From: Trogon surrucura
Taxonomy: Eukaryota > Chordata > Aves > Trogoniformes > Trogonidae
Reading direction: 5' to 3'
Assembly (NCBI GenBank): GCA_020746105.1
Contig: CM036631.1
Location: 15,411,058 to 15,475,057 of the forward strand
DNA length: 64,000 nt
A model generated the notes under the pieces. It was given only the letters and a program-made list of their open reading frames with translations, did no database searches and was not told the origin of the DNA. Positions 24,101 through 34,400 of this stretch are shown here, piece after piece. How positions within the stretch are numbered: the stretch's first letter is position 1; each line of letters opens with the position of its first letter. The position numbers and the translations under genes are program-made.

Positions 24101-26395
24101 AATGCTGCTTGTTTTTACGTTCAGATATTTTCCATCCTGGTCAGTGCATTTTCCGAGAGGAAAGGTTCCGTGCTTTTGTGAACCCGGCTGCTTGGGGATT
24201 GATGTTTGCATTCAAACTGTCTAACGTTAGAAGGAAAGAAGACACGTACGCTGTAGCAGACCATTAGAGAAACTTAACGTCTCTTCCTCTGTGTGACAGC
24301 GAGCTCCTGACCCTCATACACTTGTATCAAAACTTAAAGAAGCGTCTTCGCTTTCCGTCTATTCCTACGGGTTTTTGGAAACTGAGTGGTGTTGGATTTT
24401 TGGTGGGGTATGGCAGAGTCTCTGATGAGAAACTTAATTTTCTGAGCTGTCTAAAGGAAGAGGTGCTATTCTATTAACCGCTGTCTTAGGCTTTTTGAAT
24501 ATAATGTCATTAAAATTGTTTGTGGCTCTGTAGACCCAGCCTTAATGGAGGGAAGAAAATGCATTTTCTAAAATCAACGTCCTAAAGCTAATTTGGGCGG
24601 TACTTATGAGAACTGTGTTAGGAAAACTTCAGCTTCACTTGGCATCTTGTTCTGAATTACGTTAGCAGTTATTAGCCCATCAATTTTAAAAGCTGGGTTC
24701 TGTTTTCCACTTTCTGACATTCGTAAAATAATCAGATGGGTGTAACTAGCTCAGTTCCAACTCCGGTGGCCACTTTCTCCTTTCTATAACATGTGCTCCG
24801 ATACCCACTGGTGGATCAAGAGTACACCTGAAATTCTGGTATCAAGATAAATTTTAGTAAATAGCCATTAATCTTTTAATAAACGAAAATGTATTTCCTT
24901 TTCTGAAGCTAGTAAATCTTGGAATAAATTTTAGTGATGCATCTACCGTATAAAATAAGTCTTCAGAACTACGTTTTAGTTCATTGTCAGACTGAAATTT
25001 TCTGATGGCCTTAAACATACCTGTATATACGTCTTTGCAGTTCTTTAACTCAGCGTTTAAAACGAATTGGTCCATGGCTTGTGTAAACACTTGAAAAATA
25101 AATCTATTTAAATGTTTTATGTCCTTCCCTTTTAAGCAAATATTTCGTATCTAGACCCAAAAGAATTGTCTTGCTACACTTCTGTTGCATTGGTGGTTTT
25201 GTCTCAGTGACTGGGTTCACCTGTTCTACAGCCTTTATGATTATCAGGTCAATAGTTCTGTCATGTTTTTGCTATATTTAAGTTTTAAAACTTAATCCCA
25301 AAGTACATCTGGTGGTATTAAACACATTTTTCCCGCGATGTTGCCTGGTTTAAATACTTCATTGTTCAAATGTTCGAGTTCAGAACTTAGCTTTTAATAC
25401 TGCCAAAAAAAAAAAAAAAAAGAATAAATACATCTATGCAAATAGCTTGGCTCAACTTTGATATTGAAAGGTTAACATTGCAGATTTTAGCTTACTAGGA
25501 ATAGTTTCGCTGTCAGGTTTGAGAATAAATTCAGTGTTTCTGAAAACTCTTAGGATTTAAACCAGGTTGGATTGATAAATTGGTTTCTTGTTGCAGCCCA
25601 CAGTTGGGCACCTTGAGATTTTGCACAGAAAACTTCCCGACAGCTGGGATTTTATTAAAGAGCAGAGCTTAGAAACATCAAAGCTTAGAAAATTTCCGTC
25701 TGTGGAGACATTCAAAACCCACCTGGACGCTATCGTCCTCTGGTAGGGGGGTTGGACAGAATGATCTCCAGAGGTCCCTTCCAACCCCTGTCACGCCGTG
25801 ATTCTGTGCTTATTGAGTTAGTGATTATAGTGTTATTGAGCAGCAAGGTTCCTGACCTCTCTTGGGATTTCATCACTAGGACCATATAATAATGTATCCT
25901 AAAGATTTGTTCTTTTTCTGCACCTGCACTCTGCTTTCTGCCGCCTTGTTTCGATGGCAACGCTGTGTATCCAAATGCCCTTTTTTTTTGCCCCCCTCCC
26001 CTCTCTTGACAGTACCAAAGGACACCTGGTGACACTTTCTAAAATCACTTGAGGCGTGCTGTTGGCTCCAATGGGGCTGAGTTTTGCAAGCAAGATTTAC
26101 TTGGAACAAAAAAAAAATAAATTAAAAAATAAAATCGGTGTTGCCGTCACGATCGATGTTTGTTTTTTCCCCTCTTCGCAGTCAGTGACGCTGATGGGGT
26201 CGGTCAAGCCCGTCTGTAAGGTGGCTCCTCTCCACTTTGGGACCAAAGCAGGGCCTGGGGACGGGCGGAGCCGTGTGTGCCCAGGCTGAGGTGGCTTTTT
26301 TTACAACCCCCTCGGCAGCGGCTCCAGGAGACTCCTCGAGGAGCCTCTTCCAGTGAACAGCAACATCATACACCCCTCAAACCGCAAATTGAGGA
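21106..26395. other. CAPRIN1-NAT10 intergenic region
   Basis: About 5.3 kb without a recognisable gene. Several plus-strand AATAAA-type hexamers (near 22313, 23685 and 25096) would allow longer CAPRIN1 UTRs. A CpG-dense patch lies at 21614-21771, and a CR1 tail at 25696-25809. A poly-T run is at 24038-24054 and a poly-A run at 25404-25420. No ORF has splice sites or homology that I recognise. Confidence 0.6.
25696..25809 (+). mobile_element. CR1 LINE 3'-end fragment
   Basis: Reads tgtggagacattcaaaaccc, then cacctggacgc, gggttggacagaatgatctc, cagaggtcccttccaacccc and gtgattctgtg. This is the standard CR1 3' end (a different subfamily from those at 26.6 and 27.3 kb). It is heavily 5'-truncated, as is normal for CR1. 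Confidence 0.88.
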
Positions 26396-26566
26396 GGGCT
26401 GGTTTAGCTCGCTCAGTTGAGCGTGGTGCTGAAACACCAAAGGTCACGGGTTCGATCCCCGTTGGGTCCCCATGTGTTGCCTGATCTAGTTGAGAGGCGT
26501 CCCTGCCCGTGACAGGGAGGTTGGATTAAATGATCTCTAAGGTCCCTTCCAGCCTGGGCCATTAGG
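26396..26566 (+). mobile_element. tRNA-Ile-derived SINE with CR1 tail (TguSINE1-like)
   Basis: The head (26396-26470) is tRNA-like. It has box A-like TAGCTCGCTCAGTTGAG, a perfect box B GGTTCGATCCC (26449-26459), and a perfect 5-bp T-stem ACGGG/CCCGT around TTCGATC. The anticodon stem is TGGTG/CACCA. The head closely follows tRNA-Ile(AAT), but the anticodon loop has six bases and the acceptor stem is mismatched, so it is not a working tRNA. The tail (26478-26566) is CR1 3' sequence: ctagttgagaggcgtccctg, then ttggattaaatgatctctaa and ggtcccttccagcctgggcc. A tRNA-Ile head on a CR1 tail is the structure I know for the passerine SINE TguSINE1; the name is from memory. Confidence 0.85.
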
Positions 26567-27143
26567 GAGGTGATTGTTCCCCTGTACTCGGCACTGGTGA
26601 GGCCACACCTTGAGTATTGTGTTCAGTTTTGGGCACCTCAGTGTAAGAGGGATATTGAGGTGGTGGAGTGCAGAAAAGGGCAACAAAGCTGGTGAAGGGC
26701 CTGGAGAATAGACCTTATGAGGAGCGATTGAGGGAGCTGGGACTGTTGAGTTTAAAGAAGAGGAGGCTGAGGGGGGACCTCATCATGCTCTACAGTTACT
26801 TGAAAGGACGTTGTAGAGAGGTTGGTGCTGGTCTCTTCTCACGGGTCATTAGGGACAGAACCAGGGGGAATGGGTTCAAGTTGCAACAGGGCAAGTTTAG
26901 GCTGGACATTAGGAAGAAATTCTTCATGGAAGGAGTGGTCAGACACTGGAACAGACTGCCCAGGGAGGGGGTTGAGTCGCCATCCCTGGATGTGTTTAAG
27001 TGTTGCTGAGATGTGGTGTTGGGTGAGATGGTTTAGGGGTAAACTTGTAGTGTGGGGTTAATGGTTGTAGTGTAGGGTTAATGGTTGGACTCGATGATCC
27101 CAAGGGTCTTTTCCAACCTCAATTGTTCTATGATTCTATGATT
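26567..27143 (+). mobile_element. CR1 LINE, 5'-truncated 3' portion
   Basis: About 580 bp of CR1, with diagnostic runs gtactcggcactggtgaggc, gagggagctgggactgttga, attaggaagaaattcttcat and gttggactcgatgatcccaa. It ends in the CR1 terminal repeat gttctatgattctatgatt. The 113-residue ORF inside is the decayed end of the CR1 reverse transcriptase frame. It begins where the SINE tail loses its own terminal repeat, so it either inserted into or recombined with that tail. A 20-bp duplication (27047-27086) lies near its end. Confidence 0.93.
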
Positions 27144-27303
27144 AATACAGGCACCGCTGAGGCTTTGGTCAGGGTGTGTTTCCTCAACTCCACTGTGGCT
27201 TTCTGATGCGGAAAACTAGCTTAAATTCATCTTTTTAGAAAGAAAAATGTATATATATAATATAGTATCTTGGCCTGTATCAGTAATAGTGTGACCAGCA
27301 GGA

Positions 27304-28020
27304 CCAGGGAGGTGATTGTCCCCCTGTGCTTGACATCTCAAGTTGTGTGTTCGGTTTTGGGCCCCGAGGAGGACAACTGTGGTACCAGAGCAAGTCCAAA
27401 GAAAAATGATGGAGCTGGTGAAGGGTCTGAGCAACACGTCTGAGGAGGAGCGGCTGAGGGAGCTGGGGCTGCTCAGCCTGGAGAAGGGGGGGCTGAGGGG
27501 AGACCCCATCGCTCCTGCACCTCCCTGGCAGGAGGGGGTAGTGAGGTGGGCTCGGGCTCTTCTCCCAACGAGCGATAGGACAAGAGGAAACGGCACCAAA
27601 CTGCGCCAGGGGTGGTTTTAATTGGGTATTAGGAAGAATTTCATTGAAAAATTATCAGGCATTGCATTTAAACTGGGTATTAGGAAGAATTTCACTGGAA
27701 GGGTTACCAGGCATTGCATTTAAACTGGGTGTTAGGAAGAATTTCATTGAAAAGGTTACCAGGCATTGCATTTAAACCGGGTATTAGGAAGAATTTCATT
27801 GAAAAGGTTACCAGGCATTGCATTTAAACCGGGTATTAGGAAGAATTTCACTGGAAGGGTGATCAGGCATTGCAACAGGTTGCCCAGGGCAGTGGTGGAG
27901 TCCTCGGCCCTGGCGATACCGAAGAGTCGTGTAGCCCTAGCGCTCAGGAATACAGTTTAGCCGAGGACGTGTCTGCGTTAAATTAACGGTCGCACTCGAT
28001 GATCTTTAAGATCTTTTCCC
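27304..28020 (+). mobile_element. Second CR1 LINE copy, interrupted by a minisatellite, reaching the NAT10 promoter
   Basis: It opens with the same CR1 phrase as the previous copy (gggaggtgattgtccccctg). It continues through gagggagctggggctgctca, and after a tandem expansion at 27627-27885 it ends with caacaggttgcccagggcag and cactcgatgatctttaagatc. The usual ATTCTATG tail is gone; the GC-rich NAT10 promoter starts immediately after. The 92-residue ORF at 27343-27621 is CR1 remnant, not a host gene. Confidence 0.92.
27627..27885. repeat. 52-bp minisatellite, five copies, inside CR1
   Basis: Units start at 27627, 27678, 27730, 27782 and 27834 (spacing 51, 52, 52, 52). Each unit begins tattaggaagaatttca, runs through a Cgg/tGAA block and ends catttaaaccggg; the last unit runs on into ordinary CR1. 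The repeat is a tandem amplification of the CR1 segment 'attaggaagaaattcttcac...aggcattg'. Units differ by a few substitutions (cattgaaaa versus cactggaag), so it is not a recent perfect expansion. Confidence 0.95.
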
Positions 28021-28400
28021 CATTCCCGCGACTCTCCTTGCCCGCTCCGCGCAGGCGAACGCCGGAGCCAGCTCCGGGGTCCTGCCGCGGCGGGCGGCGC
28101 TCGCGCCAGGAACCGCGCCGTGTCCCCCACGCGGCCTGTGGCGCCTCCGCGCTCCGCCGGCACCGGCCGCTCCCTCTGCCCGCCCCGGGCCCGGGCCCGG
28201 CCCGGCCCCCGCAGCCATGCAGCGCCGGAAGGTGGACAACCGCCTGCGGGTGCTCATCGAGAACGGGGTGGCGGAGCGGCAGCGGGCCCTCTTCGTGGTG
28301 GTCGGCGACCGCGGCAAGGACCAGGTAAGCGGGAGAGCGCGGAGGGGCTCGGCCCGCCTGGAGGGCGTGTGTGGCGGTTTCAGAGCCAGCCTCTGGGCTG
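28021..28400 (+). promoter_or_regulatory. NAT10: NAT10 CpG-island promoter and 5' UTR
   Basis: A very GC- and CpG-rich block surrounds the first coding exon. It contains runs such as gccccgggcccgggcccggc and an NRF1-like cgcgcaggcg at 28049-28058. No TATA box is visible. This fits a housekeeping, TATA-less promoter, but the transcription start cannot be fixed from sequence. The island starts directly where the CR1 copy ends. A non-coding first exon, as in some mammalian NAT10 models, cannot be excluded. Confidence 0.75.
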
Positions 28401-31400
28401 AACCGCGGTTCCTCCGGTACCGCTTTTATATTTTGGTTTTTTTCTTGCTGTAAAGCGAATGTTAAAAACCGGGAGAGGCCGAGGCAGGGCAGCGGCGTGC
28501 TCAGGCAGGGTGACTCCCGTGTGAAGGGCTGTCAGAAACGGTTTAGGAGGTTTTGCCCTTAAACATCTGCCTGAGAAACTCGGGAACGTTCAATGAAAGC
28601 GAGTTCAGGCAAATCGGGTTTGTTTCTTTTTTAAAACGTTTGATTTTCTGCGTAGCAGGAGCTTTTTTTCCCCATCTGAGCCCAGCCGTGAGATGCTGGG
28701 GGTTTGCACTCGGGCGTTTTATGTGTTTTATGGACTGAGTCATCTTGCAGATGTCACCACGCCAGGACTTGGGCTGGATCTTACTCCGTAACGTTGTGTG
28801 GAAGAAATTAACCACTGAACTCATTTCTAAGAGACTCTAAATGTGTGGGTTTTGAGCGGAAAGGGGAAGAACAGCATGGCAAACCTATAACATTTTAGGA
28901 TAAATCAGTTCAGCTAGTTCCTGGGGAAATAAAAAGAATCAGTTACTAAAAAATCTTGGAAAATAGTGAGTTGTACAAGAAGGTTGTCATTAATTTACTG
29001 CTAAAGTGGACGGGTGAGTTCTGGTAGAGCACATTCTGAGACTGGTTGCGTTCAGTCTTTTCACTGCTGAGTTGGATCCCAGCGCACAAGCGTGCTTACT
29101 GAACGTGCAGGGTACGTAGCAGTAGAAAAAGTCTGAAATACATTCTGCAAAGTATAATATAGAGACAAATACCAGGAGCTCTGTTATCCTGGAATTAATT
29201 GCCTTCTGTTTGTGCGGTTGTTAGCAGTTCTGCCAAAGAAGAGGGCTAGGGAAATGGTAGGTATAATTAAGTATTTTCAATGTCGTGCAGCCCTAGAAAA
29301 GGCACAGAAACACAGAGGTGCGTAAAAAGGAATGTCACCTTCACAACATGTCAGTGGATCCTTTTTTTTTTGCACAAGGTTGCCTGGCAGAAAAGATAGC
29401 TGTAAAATCAGGCATAGAAAAACATTTTGGTCGGTGGCAGCTTGTGAATACAGTTGTTCATGGACGTTTCTGTGTTTTGGCAGGTGGTTATACTTCATCA
29501 CATGTTGTCTAAAGCAACTGTAAAGGCCAGACCCTCTGTCCTGTGGTGTTACAAAAAGGAGCTGGGCTTTAGCAGGTAAGATACCTCTTGTGTCTCGTGC
29601 TGCCGTCCTGCTCTGTGTGAAGCACAAGCTCCGTGACTGGGCTGCTGAGCACAGGTGGTGTCATTTTGTTGTAAGGAGAAACAAGATTAGTTCTCAGAAG
29701 TGCTACAAGTTTGGTCTTCCAGAACTAAAACTTGGCTTCCGTAATACAGTTGATGCCATCAAGAGGTACTTCTGGTTTCTTTCTGTAGGTAACTCCTCAG
29801 ATTTTTAGCCTCAGTAATATTTAGGACCGAATGCAGATCAAGCGTTAGAATGACTTCATTCTGCAAAAGCATTTAAAATTGTAATTCTTAGATTTGTGTG
29901 TGTACGTACAGTCTACGCACAGTCAGGAAGGAAGGGTTACCTGAAACCGCTTGATTCCAGCCGCGCGGTTTCTTGCAAACCCGGCTGGTTCTGTGTGATA
30001 TCCACCCCTTTGGGCTGAAGGTACGTGGGAACATACTGTAAAAAGCGTGATCCGTATATTTTTCCTTAGAGGCTGAACTCTGACTTCCAGTTAGACTTGA
30101 ACGTAGGCCTGAATGCATTTTTCTCAAAACTTTTTCCAATAAAATTTCCGTACAATTTTGTTCTCCAGCCACCGGAGGAAGAGGATGAGACAGCTGCAGA
30201 AGAAGATAAAAAGTGGAACTTTAAACATAAGGGACGATGATCCTTTTGAGTTATTTATAGCAGCCACAAACATTCGCTACTGCTATTACAATGAAACTCA
30301 TAAGATTCTTGGTAACACTTTTGGCATGTGTGTACTTCAGGTGAGGAGTTAAACTTTTGACTTAAAAAGGACATTGCACTGGTATCAATTGCTTTCAGTT
30401 TAGATACTGCAGGAATAGTGTTTGTTGCTTCTGTTATTTCGATTATGAGGGCCTTATGTGTCTTCTACAAGCTTTGTGAGGTTGAGGTGGCCTTGCTGGT
30501 AGAACCTTAGTGGGATGTTCGTTAATGCAAACGTTAGATGTGAGTTAAGCTTTGAGCAACGGTGGAGTTAGATTTTCTGCTTCTTTTATAGTAGATGGTA
30601 GTTGTAACTTTGAAGTTTTATTTATTTCCTAGGATTTTGAAGCTTTGACTCCAAACCTCCTAGCTAGAACTGTTGAAACAGTAGAAGGTGGAGGAATTGT
30701 GGTGATTCTCCTGAGAACTATGAACTCACTGAAGCAGCTCTATACAATGACCATGGTATGTTCAACATAACGTGTCTGATTTTAAGTAGGTGCATTGTGA
30801 GAATGCCAAGTTTTGCTTTTGTTACAGGCTACGGAAGAGTGGGAAAGAAGTTGAATTGTCCCATGAGTAGCGATCCTGTAAATAATCAGTTGCTGCCATT
30901 CCTTCTCCAGATTGACTTTGTCTTTTTATTTCAGGATGTACACTCTCGATACAGAACAGAGGCACACCAGGACGTGGTAGGACGGTTTAATGAGAGGTAA
31001 GTTATTAAGAGCATAAAGGATCTGGGCTTTACGCCTAACAAAAAAGCATCTGGAGCAATGTCATGTGTTATTATTATTATTAGGAAAAACATTCTGCTGT
31101 TAGGAAAGCATCCTGTAGGTTGCACTGGAATAGGGCTTCTCGGTTACTTCCGTGAACTTTTCCTGTACTGTTCTGTAAATGAGTACGATTTATTGTTGGA
31201 GGAATTGTATACAAAATTTTGGTGTATGCTACAAGGGGTAAATGCAGATAGGCCCAATCTCTAAACTGCCTGGAGTCCCTTTCCTGAAATGCTCTGTAGA
31301 AACGTGCTCCAGATGCACTGAAGTTTAGATACTTATTGCACTACTGTACGACGGAAAACTGCTTAGTGTGGAGTATTCTCTGTGGTTTTAGAAGTGTCTG

Positions 31401-34400
31401 ACCTGCTTCTGTTGCATAGAAGAAGCAGCTCTTCCTGAGTGGGTGAGCTCTAACCATGGGAAAATTGCAGAAATCGTTCTTTAGCGTGCAGGTGGTTATG
31501 TGATGTCAGAAATTAGAAAGATGAATAAACCAGCGCTGACTGGAGGGTCAGTGCTTGTGACAATTGCTGTGGATTTGCATCTTAGACTTCTGTGAAGCTA
31601 CTTCTTGCTTAAATGCTCTCTTGGCAGATCTTTAGTTAGCATTCTTTGGAGACATCCTGGTGAGTGGATCCCTGTTTTGTGTAGATGATCCTGATGTTAC
31701 AATAAGAGGCCTACTGCCAGTTGTGTGAACTTGTAGCTCAGCTCCAAGTAGCTGAGAAAAGAGTTAAGATTCACTACCAAAATGCAATGTTGTGTTGCTA
31801 GTTTTTTTTACCGAGTTGCCTTTGCTTGACCACCCAGGTTCATTCTGTCTTTGGCCTCGTGCAAGAATTGCATCGTGATTGATGATCAGCTGAATATCTT
31901 GCCCATCTCCAGTCACGTTGCAAACATCACACCCGTTCCACCACAGTCACAGGTCAGTAAGCAACATCAGACGTTTTTCCTTGGGAGAAATTGGTCTGAG
32001 TTACAGGTCTAAAAAAGAGGAGGCTTTCCTTTCACCTGGATTTCTATGAAATAATGGTCTTGCAGAGAGGAAATAAAATGATCTGCAAAAATTATACTTG
32101 GTGTGGGTGAAGCACGGGAAGCTGTCTTTGCATTTCTCCTTGTGTTTTTTTCATCGTCACAGCATTTTTTGTGCTTGCCTGTGTTTATTCATTTCGCTCT
32201 GTTGCTGTTTAGCTTAGCAAGGTGGAGCTTAATTGCTATGGTTGCTCTTTCAGAAGTGCATGGAGAGATTTCAAGCTGGGCAGTTGGGATGAGACAAATA
32301 AAAGGACCTTCCAATGGTTGAGGGGTGGAAAAACACTTTGGAAATAAGTGTGTTACAAGTTCAGAAGACAGCTGATATCCAGAAGCCGTGGTAGTTGTTT
32401 CAGTTTCTGAGTAACACATGCCCCATCCTTGGAAAGCGTTTGCTGAGTGTAAGGCAGACAAATGGCTTACACTGTTAGGAATGTGTCATTTCATCACTTT
32501 CAGTGGCAGACTGAAGTAAAATGGAATGAGTTTTAAAGAGAAATCTTTAAGCTTTTGAACTGTTTTGTGTGGCCTAAGAAATACCAACATAGGTTCTGTC
32601 AGAGACGGTAAAGACATTTTAACAGAGCCCTGATTTTAAAAAACTCGACAAAAGAAGTGCCCCTTAGCCTTATAACAATAGTGGCAGCAGCAGAAATGCT
32701 TGGCTTTTGGATGGATGTTTTGATGCCGTTAGAATTTTAAGTGACAATAAGGAGAATCAGAATTCATTCCCATTTAACATTGATTGCTTTTGTGTCCAAG
32801 TTTATTGTTGGGCTTCAAAAATCTTAATGTTGGTCCACGGTCTCTTCTTCTTAGCAATGCCATTCTCCACTTACCGTGTACCAAAAATTCCTTTCTTTTT
32901 ATCCTCCATTCTTGGGGAAGCCAGGACACACGCTTCTTGTTTAACCGTTCTCATGATGATTCCTTAAAACTGAGATGTTAAATATCTGTCCTTTCATTTA
33001 AATTTTTCTTGTTCTAGGAAACATGTTCAACTTGTGGTACCGTTTGCCTTTTTCTGCCTGCTAAAAAAATATCAGAAGACATCACAAAGGTATAATTGTG
33101 CCGAAGTTTTCTTCACTAATCCTGTTTGTGGTAAATCCTGTGCTTATAGGAAGACAAGCTCCGGCCGCAGGACTTGGAGCTGAAAGAACTGAAGGAGAGT
33201 TTGCAGGACACACAGCCTGTAGGAGTTTTGGTGGACAGCTGTAAAACCCTGGATCAGGTTGGTGTGGGGCTTAAATTGGAGATGCTCTGTGCTTGACAGG
33301 TCACCTCAGGGGCTGATGTTTTCTGCCTCATCTTGCATGTTATGAAATTCGAGTGTGAACGGTGGTGGGTGAGGTCTTAGAGAATTTCCTTGAAAAATTG
33401 ATTGGACGTGGTAGCCCAACGACAGTGATTTTCTTCATAAAGCTGAGAATAAGTGGAAGGGCTGGAATGGAGACAGGAGCTGATCTGGAGCAGTCCACAT
33501 TTTAAAAGATGATGAGCTCTCAGGATTTCAAATAAGCAGAAAACATTACCTGAAGTTTCTGTTCCGTTTAGGTCTGAATAGAAGGTGAAAATCTATGTAA
33601 AGGAATTTGAACACAGCTGAGGTTCATTTTCTTTTTTCTTTTTCCTGATTATCAGGCAAAAGCAGTTCTAAAATTTATTGAAGCCATTTCTGAGAAGACT
33701 CTGCGGAGCACTGTGGCGTTAACAGCAGCCAGGGGCCGTGGTAAATCTGCTGCTTTGGGACTGGCTATTGCTGGAGCAGTAGCTTTTGGGTGAGTGATCC
33801 CGCCGCAACCTCCCAGGCTTTATTTGCATCTATGAGTTTAATGAAAAAAATTTCAAAAAATGAGGAGATCTGATTATATTTGTGATTTCCAGTTCTACAT
33901 CCCTCCTTCTTATTCTTCTTGTGTCTTCTCATTGCTGCGTACATCGATGTTCAGGTTTTCTCTATTTTATGGTAATAAGAAAGCCTCAGTCTTTGAAAAA
34001 TTGTCTTGAAGAATTTGGCTGTGTTTTGGTTAATAGGTCAAATCAACCCAGAGCATAAAGAAAACATTCTACTCTAGTATGTGTATGCAAAATTTGTTAG
34101 AAAAAGACTTAAATTCGTGTTTTCTTTTTTCTGTGCAGTTACTCCAATATCTTTGTTACATCTCCAAGCCCTGATAACCTTCACACTCTCTTTGAGTTCA
34201 TATTTAAAGGCTTTGATGCGCTGCAGTACCAGGTGAGGAGAGCAGACTCTTGTCCAGTACTTTCACAGCGTTCCTGAATATTTGTTTATGTACATTAGCT
34301 GCCAGCCTTTGTCCCTACCAGCCCTTTTAGTAGTGCTCTGCAAAAGGGAGTCATAGATCATAGTACAGTTACATTTCCTTCTCTATTTTTAAGTTGAGAA

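Noticed and set aside
26668..27009. 113-residue plus-strand ORF as a host gene
   Set aside because: It is the decayed end of a CR1 LINE reading frame.
27627..27885. Regular repeats as a CRISPR array
   Set aside because: Units are head-to-tail with no unique spacers, inside a CR1 element in a vertebrate genome; the 59021 array fails for the same reason.
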